Source: Notospermus geniculatus (lineage: Eukaryota > Nemertea > Pilidiophora > Heteronemertea > Lineidae). Taken from it: a DNA stretch of 64,000 bases. The stretch spans positions 97,854-161,853 of the forward strand of contig NMRB01001647.1 in the NCBI GenBank assembly GCA_002633025.1, written 5' to 3'. A model generated the notes under the pieces. The model saw only the letters and a list, made by a program, of their open reading frames with translations. It was not told where the DNA came from and searched no databases. Both the position numbers and the translations under genes were made by a program. Below, piece by piece: positions 55,180-64,000 of this stretch (position 1 is the stretch's first letter; every line of letters begins with the position of its first letter).

Positions 55180-57397
55180 TATTCATGAGGCTATACCTAT
55201 CCTCATAAAACACCTAGCGCAGGACTGTCGTACCATAGATTGGTTAAGGGAGACCTCTATTAACAATGTTGTCAAACTACTGCTTATCAGCCTCGCCTCA
55301 TGTGAAGCAAATCTCGTATGCATTTTATTGTACATGTAATCATACATTCTCCAGCACTGGGGCGAAAGGCAAAATTACGATATTAGACAATGACGAAGTC
55401 ACCGCCGGTGGCGCCGGCTGCGGACAAAAAGTGAGAATATCGTGGCCCTTAAGTAGTGGAGGGTTCCTTTTCGTTCTCCTATTTGAACCTCCTCTCGTGT
55501 CAGGCAATTTCTTTTTACACACCATCTTATGCCATCTGATTCTCACCAGTCTATCTGGCCGTGGTTTGAATCCATCACATTTCCCGCTTCTTCAGAGCCT
55601 TAGCCAAGCATCGGTGTGCGATGGCAAATCGACGTACCAATCAAAATCCGTGTACCAAATGCCTGCGCGAAGAGAAGAGAAAGTGCCGAACGGCGAGTTG
55701 CTTCACGAGTTGTGATTGGCTTGGAGGCGGGGTCAAGTAGGGGTCAGATTCATTTATAATTTATGCATTAACGCAAAAGAAGACATGATTTGGACAAGGC
55801 TAAAAACGCAGTCGATGGTCTTGTTTGGACAAAATGTCTTATGCAGGAACATCACTTGAAGTCGTTTTCTTTTATATACATGAAAGAAATACGCCTACCA
55901 TGTACATGTACACTGTCAAATTTAGAGTGCCGCCATTCCAGTGATACAACACATTTGTTCGTACCATCCCTGTAACCCGCCGACATGAACGGACTGGGGT
56001 ACCGGCAAACCTAATCTGCGACGCGGCGCTGACTATCAACCTGGTCAGAACTACGTCATTGAAGGTGAGGCTAACGTTATTTTCGAATTAATTATGAATA
56101 GCACACCCTGTTTCTAGACCAAATATAACTAAAACATTGCACTTAATTTCTAATTTTACGTTTCTATCATTAAGTACAGAACTGCTAAAATATATCTTAT
56201 TGCTTTTGAGCAAAAATCTCTGCCGGAACAAGATGAATTTAATAGATAAAGTTGACCATTTTAGCGTTAACGACATGCCAATGATCGACGTCATGGATTA
56301 TGAATGACGCAGTTTTTTGTAACGTCAGAATGACGCACGACGCCCGATGACATTCAACAATCGCAAAGCATGCGCACTTGCGTTTTAACCTGGTTGATGA
56401 TGAGCACCGCCTTTTGTATTGCCGGTACCCTATTGGTACGGCAGGGCTACAGTGGACATCTAAATAAACAAATCATCAGTGTGACGACAGCTTATGTGGG
56501 ATTTACCCAATCTCCTACCCAGCGTTCAACATTGCCACATTAAACTCTGGAAATGCCTAGACCGGTACTCCTTTTGCACAATGCATTGTTCAAGGCGGAT
56601 GAATTTGTGACCGTTGCACAAGCAATTGCATAGGGATTCGAAAGAGTTCCTACTTTGTTTCTAAATAAAAAATTAAATACTCAACAGAATGTTAAAATAG
56701 TAGTATTTTAAATACTGGAAAACCTTTTAATTTTTGATACGATTACTTTATCAAAATAATTTGTAAAATCGATGAGCACAAGAATATTGTGATGTGTCCA
56801 GCTGTTTGCAGAGGTCTTAGCTGCGGGACGATGGTGGCGACCTCTTCAGATTAGGATTTACCTTCTGGAACATCTTTCCATTTCCGGCGGAGGCCGTTTC
56901 CACTTCCTTCATACACGTCCCATGCTTCTTGCTCATCTGACAAACAACTCTCTCATCATCGAAGTAAATATTGATAGTCGTGCACCCCGATTTCAATACA
57001 CACAAAATTACGCATTGGATGAATGCTGCTGTTGCTAGCTGCGTCGGGGGCAAGTCGGGATTCAGTATTATTCTGCCGACTTTTACGTTTTCAAAGGTAG
57101 ATGAACGGAATGCGTTAGACGTCATTATTAAGAAGAATATAGATACGCAGAGTTTTGTAACTGTTTCCCTCGGTCACCCTTCACTGAAATGACCTTACGC
57201 TTCAAAAGGACAGATTCAAATTCAAATTCTTTTAAATTCTTTTTTCAAATTAATATTCTTCTAAGGACAAACTTTCCTGTAACCACCATGATTGAAATCG
57301 TGAGTACTACGCCGTATCATCCTGCGGGTTCGAATCTCCTCCTAAGTTAAGAAAGGCTGCATGTAGCCTAGTTAGGATTGCAGCTCAAAGAAAATAA
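55180..57397. other. Intergenic, nothing recognised
   Basis: Two longer frames (55266-55715 plus and 56817-57125 minus) have no motif or splice support. A box B-like GCGGGTTCGAATCTCC lies at about 57324. No other structure is supported. Confidence 0.35.
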
Positions 57398-57543
57398 ACA
57401 AATATTGACCCCGGACGATTGGACAGATTCTTCCTATGAAATTAACTATGGTTGTATAAATGGTCCAGGGACCATGTGCTCACCTAGGAGTGTGTTCACA
57501 AATGACCAGCATGAAGTCGAAAGCTCGAGGGTCAATATTTGGG
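57398..57543. mobile_element. Possible small MITE (AAATATTGACCC ends)
   Basis: AAATATTGACCCCGGACG at the left is partly mirrored by CGAGGGTCAATATTT at the right. The interior TGGTCCAGGGACCATGTGCT also folds. Confidence 0.5.
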
Positions 57544-57700
57544 ATGGACATCATGTAGAGGGTACCTAATTAAATACAAATTCGCACCAAGTTAGAACGT
57601 TGTACAACTACTGTTGTTTTATGAGTCAAAATGGACAACTAACGGCCATATTTGAAGCTCAAATGGGCACAACTACGCGTACACATGGATGGTATCTAAA

Positions 57701-57782
57701 GGTTGGGCCAGAGAAAGTATCCCTCGCACAATATGAAAACAGCAGAAATCTGTTGTTCAAGTTGCACTTTCTCTGGCCCACC
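57701..57782. repeat. Small hairpin (GGGCCAGAGAAAGT)
   Basis: GGGCCAGAGAAAGT at 57705 is exactly inverted at about 57767-57780 with a 50-bp loop. Confidence 0.65.
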
Positions 57783-57984
57783 ATGTATAGATGCACCAGG
57801 TTTGAACATTCCAGTTACATCACCAGGACAACAAACACAACAGAAAGGTCTTGGCTGTAGAAATTTTCTAGAGTGGCCAATTCGTTCACGGCGCCATTCA
57901 TAATTCAATTATGCGGTTTGAGAAGGAGAGTCATCAGCCAGCTCACGTGACGAACGCACACACAGGCCCAGACCCCCAGCTAGA

Positions 57985-58332
57985 ATTTAAAGGGAGACTC
58001 CACTCGTGTGAAATTCTGATTTTTTGAAATATCGTTAATACATTCAAATTCATTGATATCTGCAACATGTCAGTTTTTTTTAAATCAGCAAGCTCATCAT
58101 TTTAAGTATTTAATTGAATCCCAAGGGACCATTGCACAGCACATGTGATGTCATATGTGCTCAATGCATATTTATGAAGGAACAACCAATAGGATTAGGC
58201 AGTCACAGTATTAGCTCATTCACCACAAAGATCGTCAGCCTTTTAACACTAGTGACATCACAATTCATGGCATTAGTCTCATGAATTGATAAAAACTCAA
58301 AAGCTTACAATGAGTGAAATCACCCTTTAAGA
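57985..58332. mobile_element. Possible MITE (TTTAAAGGGAGACTCCACTC / CACCCTTTAA)
   Basis: The outer ends pair over TTTAAAGGG/CCCTTTAA and GTGAAAT/AGTGAAATC words. Inner CATGAATTG/CAATTCATG lies near the right end. Support is moderate. Confidence 0.4.
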
Positions 58333-58458
58333 AGGCCAGGGCACTTTTCTGAAAGAGGGCACCTTTGAGATTGAAACGGGTACTCACTCCAAAGCAGAAG
58401 TTTGAATGATAGCACATTTTGAGTGGAGACCTCCGCGTCACAACACAAGTTCAATACT

Positions 58459-58952
58459 ACACACTGTGCCTCTTAACTTGCAGAAAGGTTAAAAAAATTG
58501 CATTGAAATGAAACCTGTGCCATATTGTTGCCAATATCGTGTAGTCTCCATAACTGAACGAACAAAAAAAATATGTTGGCAAAATTATGAAAAAAGTTAG
58601 TTTTTGTATTTGCATACATTTCCCTGTACATTTGCACATGTGCAATGTACAGTACAGAATGGAAGCTTTGTCTATTGATATCTTAAAGATGACAAAATCA
58701 ATTGCGATCGGAATGGAATATGTGGTAACCAATATGTAGCCAAGGTGAAGACAAAATTTGGTTGCTTCAGGTGTTTCCATTCTTTCCTGTACATTGTACA
58801 CAAATACAAACACTCACTTTTTACAAAATTTTCCCCAACAGATTTTTTTATTCTTTCAGTTATGGAAACTACACGATATTCGCAACAATATGGCACAGGT
58901 TTAATTTCAATGCAATTTTTTAACCTTTCTGCAAGTCAAGGAGCACTGTGTA
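58459..58952. mobile_element. Foldback element with ~180-bp arms
   Basis: The arm 58459-58640 (including TTAACTTGCAGAAAGGTTAA and CATATTGTTGCCAATATCGT) is inverted at about 58770-58952 with few mismatches. The two arms leave a loop of about 130 bp. Confidence 0.85.
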
Positions 58953-59094
58953 CACTTGTATAAAGGATTGAAAAAAAGTGTCATGAGCCTTGGTCCAGGT
59001 GTATCATATCAAACAATCTACAATATTTGTCCTATCCAAATGCACCATGATGATAATGATGTAGATTTCATTTTGTCTAGGCCTGCTTCAAAAA

Positions 59095-59240
59095 AATGGA
59101 CAGGGTGCATTGATAGTTCAAAATGAGGGCAGTGCAAAATTTACTTATTCCAAAATGAGGGCAGGGGGAATTTGACCTGCTTCAAAATGAGGGCAGGGCG
59201 CATTTTGTGACTTTATAAAGAGGGCGGGGCGCTGCGCCCC
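59095..59240. repeat. Tandem AAAATGAGGGCAGGG units
   Basis: Three degenerate copies of a ~45-bp unit containing CAAAATGAGGGCAGGG, then GGGCGGGGCGCTGCGCCCC, which is itself palindromic. Confidence 0.65.
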
Positions 59241-59507
59241 TCTCAGAAAGACTAGCTAGGGGTCTGAAGCGTACGACAAGTAGTTTGCAGTCATCCTAAA
59301 GCATGCCGCACACGTACCTGCCAACAAAACCATGGACCACCGACGAGAGTGGCGACCACGACGCCCGAGGCAACCATCCAGTGCGAAGTTGCTCGCCGAC
59401 CACACTTGCGACCGTTTCAGTGAACCATCCGCAAACGACAGACGACCTCCGAATGCGACTCAAGTCGCCGACTATAGTGGCGTCGCATCGGAATCAAATG
59501 CGGACGA

Positions 59508-61797
59508 AAGGGGCTGTTTCACTTCTAATTTAAGATTGCGATTTGTGATCCGTGGGAAAACTGAAAGAGCTATGATTTTGCAATTTGCAGGGATAATTCT
59601 GTGTTTCAGACCAATTTCAATGGTACAACAATCAATAACATTTGAAGTAATTTTTAAGACAAAAAGATTTAAAACTCTTCGCATACAGAGAAATAATCAA
59701 TTATTTTATACGATATTTGGCCAATGGATTAGGGTGGCATTCATTTTTATGGTATAATAAATGAAACAAAAGAAAAAAGTCACGAAATGTTGATATTCTG
59801 TTTTTGAAATGGAAGAAACTTACCATGTAGTCTTCTGGAAAGGACTGGTCTATTGATACTTCTGGGGTGCGAGGTAGGCCTACAATGTACACCCATCCCA
59901 AAAAATAAATTGACAGCAGTTTTTCTTGAATATCTCCAAACCAATGCAATGTAGGAGACTGGGCCTAACATATGTGATAACAAATTTTCCTGGCTATCGG
60001 ATGATATGAAAGTCGAGAAAATCCGGTGAAATTCACCTTTGATAGAAGGAATTTTGCAGTGTGTTCCTCTCATCCAGAGCTTTCATGTCACATCTTAAAA
60101 TTTCAGTTATTTTAATTAGAAAGGTGGTTTTAGACTACTTTTATCCGAATTATTCTGCACATGCCAGAGACACCATTGACACATTCCCTTGCTGTCATTG
60201 GCCTGTTGACTTGATAAGAATAAATGCCCATTCAAGTTTTATGTGTGTTGACATGTGTCTGTGGTAGTAGGCCTGCATTCAGTTGATATGACAATAGTCG
60301 TCACCACACTGTTCAAATAACATCAATTTCAATGAAGTTCAAAGTCAGTCAAACACCAGTTGTCCAATGGATTGTGACGTCGAGTGTGCTAAAAATTGAC
60401 CCTTTGTAAGAAATTGACCCTTGATGACCACTACCTTCCATGTTGACTTGGTTTTGCTCATTCATTATAAAGTAGAAATGACAACACAGCCCATAATTGG
60501 TTGGAGTCAGGGCTGTTTCAAATGTGTCTCTGGCATGGGCAGAATAATTTGGTCGAAAATCACCTTTCTAATTAGAATAATTGAAATTTTAAGATATGAT
60601 GTGAAAGCTCTCAATGAGAGGAACACACTGCTATAAATTTTCTTAACAAAAACCTGCAAGTAAAAAAGTAGCTAAAAACATCAACTTCAATGAAGTTACA
60701 TATCTCATATCTCATATCTCATATCTCATATATCATATCTCATATATCATATCTCATATCTCATATCTCATATCTCATATATCATATCTCATATATCATA
60801 TCTCATATCTCATATCTCATCATATCATATCTCATCATATCATATCTCATCATATCATATCTCATCATATCATATCTCATCATATCATATCTCATCATAT
60901 CATATCTCATCATATCATATCTCATCATATCATATCTCATCATATCATATCTCATCATATCATATCTCATCATATCTCATCATATCATATCTCATCATAT
61001 CTCATCATATCTCATCATATCTCATCATATCTCATCATATCTCATCATATCTCATCATATCTCATCATATCATATCTCATCATATCATATCTCATCATAT
61101 CATATCTCATCATATCATATCTCATCATATCATATATCATGTCTCATATCTCATGTCTCATGTCTCATGTCTCATGTCTCATGTCTCATGTCTCATGTCT
61201 CATGTCTCATGTCTCATGTCTCATGTCTCATGTCTCATGTCTCATGTATCATGTATCATGTATCATGTATCATGTATCATGTATCATGTATCATGTATCA
61301 TGTATCATGTATCATGTATCATGTATCATGTATCATGTATCATGTATCATATATCATATATCATATCATATCATATCATATCATCCAGTCCTGTTATGTC
61401 GCTGTTATGACTGTATTGGCAATGGCAGTCAACAATAGACTAAGGATCTTCAGAGTGTTCATGACCTTCCAAATGAGTGATATCAAACTACGGTACTTTT
61501 GTGACTTATTTTGGTACTTTCATTGAATATAACTGGATTATTTTGCCCCTATTTTACATTTGACTCATTTGCAAACCGATAATCCAAGTTGTTTTACAAA
61601 TATTTTGGTTCTAATGTGAAACTTCAAGGCTTCAAACACCCATTGTCTTATAAAATTACTTCAAATGTCATTGATTGTTGTACCACTGAAATTGGTCTCT
61701 AAGACAGAATTATCCCTGCAAATTGCAAGATCATAGCTCTTTAGTTTTCCCAAGGATCACAAATCGCAATCTTAAAATCAAAGTGAAACAGCCCCTA
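59508..61797. mobile_element. Large foldback element, family A relative, enclosing a satellite array
   Basis: The left arm 59514-59670 (GGGGCTGTTTCACTTC, AAAACTGAAAGAGCTATGAT, TTTGCAGGGATAATTCTGTG, GGTACAACAATCAAT) is inverted at about 61640-61796. The ends resemble the smaller family A elements at 6229 and 37944. The ~1.9-kb interior holds non-coding DNA and the array at 60697-61383. Confidence 0.8.
60697..61383. repeat. Evolving heptamer satellite array
   Basis: It starts as (CTCATAT)n with ATCATAT variants, changes to CTCATCATATCATAT (15-mer) and CTCATCATAT (10-mer) blocks at about 60820-61130, then to (CTCATGT)n at 61140-61245, (ATCATGT)n at 61246-61340, and ends in (CATAT)n. The order of variant blocks shows local expansion of successive mutants. 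Confidence 0.95.
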
Positions 61798-62123
61798 GTT
61801 GCAAAGGTCAGTCGGCCTTTGTGACCGGAAATTAAACATGTTGAATTTTTGGTCTCGAAATTCTTTGGTCTCCGTTGGCCATTGAAACCGGTCATTCAGA
61901 TCGCCCAGTGCATCAATCTCCCGCAAACAATGTAACGATCACTCAAACGATCAGATATGAGACGAGATACGATTAATCGGGCGACCAAAGTGACTGGTCG
62001 CTTGTTGCAACGCTCTGCCGCAGAGTAGGCGACAAATACTGCAAATCTCCAGTCGCTCTTGCAGTCGGAAGAGCAGTCTCCTAAAAAATGGCACGGAAAA
62101 TCGCAGGTGTACGCCATGCGTAA
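61798..62123. other. Intergenic, possible outer MITE arm
   Basis: GTACGCCATGCGTAAAG at 62110-62125 is the approximate inverse of AAAGCATGCCGCACACG at 59299, so the foldback element at 59508-61797 may itself sit in an older element. Support is weak. Confidence 0.3.
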
Positions 62124-62470
62124 AGGCCTATTTCCACTAGACAGGTGTGAGAGGAATCAAAGTCCCCGTGGAATCAAAGTCCGGTTTTATTGTTCAGCGA
62201 GGGATTAGAATATATGGCTAGAGAGAACATGACCATTCGGATATAACTTTACAATAGCTGGCTATTGTTTGGCGGACTTACATTCCTAGGACGTTGGTTC
62301 CTGTCACACCTGTTTCCGCTGTGGTTTGCGGCGCCGGAATTTTTTTCACAGGGTTTTGGATAATCCTTCGATGGTTTAACAATACATGGCGTGCTAATTA
62401 TCCCAATGTCTGTGAAAACCGCCCCGGCGCCGCAAACCGCAGCCGAAACAGGTCTAGTGTAAACAGGCCT
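62124..62470. mobile_element. Outer MITE split by an inner MITE
   Basis: AGGCCTATTTCCACTAGAC continues after the inserted MITE with TTTCCGCTGTGGTTTGCGGC. It is mirrored by GCCGCAAACCGCAGCCGAAA followed by CAGGTCTAGTGTAAACAGGCCT. The right arm therefore shows the unoccupied form of the insertion site. The ends resemble 16439-16884. Confidence 0.8.
62142..62312. mobile_element. MITE (CAGGTGTGAGAGGAATCAAA ends), copy 2, nested
   Basis: It matches 55006-55179 along its whole length and lies inside the left arm of 62124-62470. Confidence 0.9.
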
Positions 62471-62726
62471 CAATAGACACAAACGAAGTATTCGAGAAGA
62501 ATAGTATCCAAGATCAGTAACATCCTGAATCTGCAGAAATGAGCCTCGACTCTGAAGTCGTCAAGACCTGCTCATTGGTGCAGCATCCTTACTAACAAAA
62601 TGACTGGCGAAAGACATGTATCATACACAGTTACATGAATTGCGAATCCAATCATATCATTGCAAGGCATGTCATGTATCCTGCAATGCATATTGCACAT
62701 CACCTGAACGTGTCCTAATTTACTCT

Positions 62727-62900
62727 TGTGTCAAGTTAGCCCGAGTTTCTCCAGAGTTTCCGAGGTGCCAAGCGTAGCCTACCTCATTTGGGATTCCAGT
62801 TTTTATATGTAACCGTTCGGGTTATTACCCGAGTAAAACTCGGGCTGGAATTTGGGATGGCTTCGCTCCGGCTGCAGAAACTCGGACTAGCTTGACACAG
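62727..62900. mobile_element. MITE (TGTGTCAAG...AGTTTCT ends)
   Basis: TTGTGTCAAGTTAGCCCGAG followed by TTTCT is mirrored by AGAAACTCGGACTAGCTTGA and CACA. The inner ATTACCCGAGTAAAACTCGG also folds. Confidence 0.7.
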
Positions 62901-63016
62901 TGCTAATTTCCGGGGCCATCATGGTACAGTCGTGTGCTAAGTGTACAACGCATTCTGAAAATCGAATCGTCAGAAGAGTCATCACGCATGCGACACAAAA
63001 TGGCCACTGAATCATG

Positions 63017-63440
63017 AATGGCCCTGATGGCCTAGTGGTTATCACGTCCGCTTAGTAAGCGGCAGGTACAGGTGTAACGTTTTTCAGTGTGGCCGTTTCT
63101 CTGTGTGATTCCCATTGTTCGGAACACACGGGAACCGAACTCGCTGTTTCACTGTGTGTCGCCCATTGTCCAGTCGCCGCTTATTCCGTCAATCTATTGT
63201 ATTGTCACACTGGCTCACGGGCCTCACTGAAAAACGTTACACCGGGTTCGGCCACATGGGATTTCATACCCGGCTCGTCAGTCCTATCATGGGACAGTAA
63301 GCCTTGGTGCCTTATACCTTGTGTCTTTGCAAGGGCAAGTAAAAGATTCCATCCAGGTGAGGAACATGAGTAGATTCTGATGGCCTCCTCCGTACTTACC
63401 AGGGCCAATAATGATATAGCGTCAGCCCTGACAGAAAACT
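63017..63440 (+). repeat. tRNA-derived SINE, family 2, interrupted in box B
   Basis: Box A-like TGATGGCCTAGTGGTTATCA begins the copy; the body from CACATGGGATTTCATACCCG to CCTCCTCCGTACTTACCAGG matches 19130-19290. Between GGCAGGTA and GGGTTCGG a 173-bp foreign element splits the promoter region. Confidence 0.85.
63071..63243. mobile_element. MITE inserted in SINE (GGTGTAACGTTTTTCAGTG ends)
   Basis: GGTGTAACGTTTTTCAGTG is mirrored exactly by CACTGAAAAACGTTACACC. The interior has TTTCACTGTGTG/GTGTGGCCGTTTC-like repeats. It has no coding sequence. Confidence 0.9.
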
Positions 63441-64000
63441 CAAACACAAATCCTGATTCAAACCCTCCCATTATGGGTAATCGTTGCTCTTTCAATGAGC
63501 TTTACAACAACTTGAAAAACATCCAGGTTTAGTTACATTATCTGCGTCTTTGTCTCTTATACAATAGGCTACACAATACTTCTCATTCGCCATGTTCGCT
63601 TCCCCAGCGAAACAATTATAAACATGTATATAAGTTTTTACCATCTTGTCGATTGAATACAACGCATTGTTTCTTATGAAAATGGATAAAATAGCACTTT
63701 TTTCTAAAAATGGGTATTTTCGATATTACGATATACAAAAGCTCAATGACTGTACAATATTTTCTGAAGAAAACAGTTAAAGCCTGTGTGTATTGAATTA
63801 GAGGGTTTTTGAAAGTGTTAGGAGAGTGCAGGTAGACGTCTCCTTACCCCAAATGTTTGCCTGATACGTGCTTCAAAGAATCAAAACAGAGATTTACACA
63901 TTGGGTCATATCAAGAATATATAAGACCCAAGAATATTCAACTATTTTTCATGAAAAGTACCTCTCGTTTAAACCGCCCCTGAGTAAAAACTAGCGGCGT
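63441..64000. other. Intergenic, fragment of a 16439-type element
   Basis: TGTTAGGAGAGTGCAGGTAG and TTTGCCTGATACGTGCTTCA (63817-63875) match the interior of 16439-16884. No gene is seen before the window ends. Confidence 0.45.

Noticed and set aside
55266-55715. 149-codon plus-strand frame
   Set aside because: Frame position covers the end of a repeat region, has no recognisable domain and no exon-like borders.
56817-57125. 102-codon minus-strand frame
   Set aside because: Composition looks almost protein-like, but no motif, homologous family or neighbouring exon could be recognised.
60690-61526. 278-codon open frame rich in ISYLISH/VSCLMSH repeats
   Set aside because: It is the translation of a heptamer-derived satellite, where a 7-base unit gives a stop-free frame by chance. 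No coding signal flanks it.

Overview
This is a eukaryotic (metazoan) window. Genes are split by GT-AG introns, intergenic DNA is long and full of inverted-repeat elements, tRNA-derived SINEs and minisatellites, and words such as TAGGCCTA and ACATGTA recur. The style fits a marine invertebrate deuterostome (lancelet, echinoderm or hemichordate). I cannot name the species from the sequence.

Layout: (1) 1-712, minus strand, the 5' part of a gene for a four-cysteine zinc-binding, probably nuclear protein that runs off the left edge. (2) About 0.7-17 kb: no gene recognised; a series of foldback elements/MITEs, tandem arrays and a SINE. (3) 17.0-37.4 kb, plus strand: a complete 11-exon, 373-codon, three-domain gelsolin-like actin-severing/capping protein, with introns loaded with transposons and two minisatellites. 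(4) 37.4-45 kb: non-coding, mostly inverted-repeat elements. (5) 45.2-49.1 kb, minus strand: an FKBP4/FKBP5-type co-chaperone immunophilin (two FKBP domains plus TPRs). (6) 49.1-52.2 kb, plus strand: PDHX, the E3-binding protein of the pyruvate dehydrogenase complex. (7) 52.7-64 kb: no gene recognised; foldback elements, a CAG/CAA tract, a 0.7-kb heptamer-derived array and an interrupted SINE.

The FKBP and PDHX genes lie head to head and both lose their 5' ends at one ambiguous base (49122), so that base probably hides an assembly gap containing their first exons and shared promoter region. Four other single 'n' bases occur, two of them beside near-perfect direct duplications, which suggests places where haplotypes were joined. 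The genes are housekeeping or cytoskeletal and show no functional link. The most informative novelty is the repeat landscape: several elements are nested inside others, and the unoccupied target is often visible elsewhere in the same window, which fixes ends, target duplications and order of insertion.
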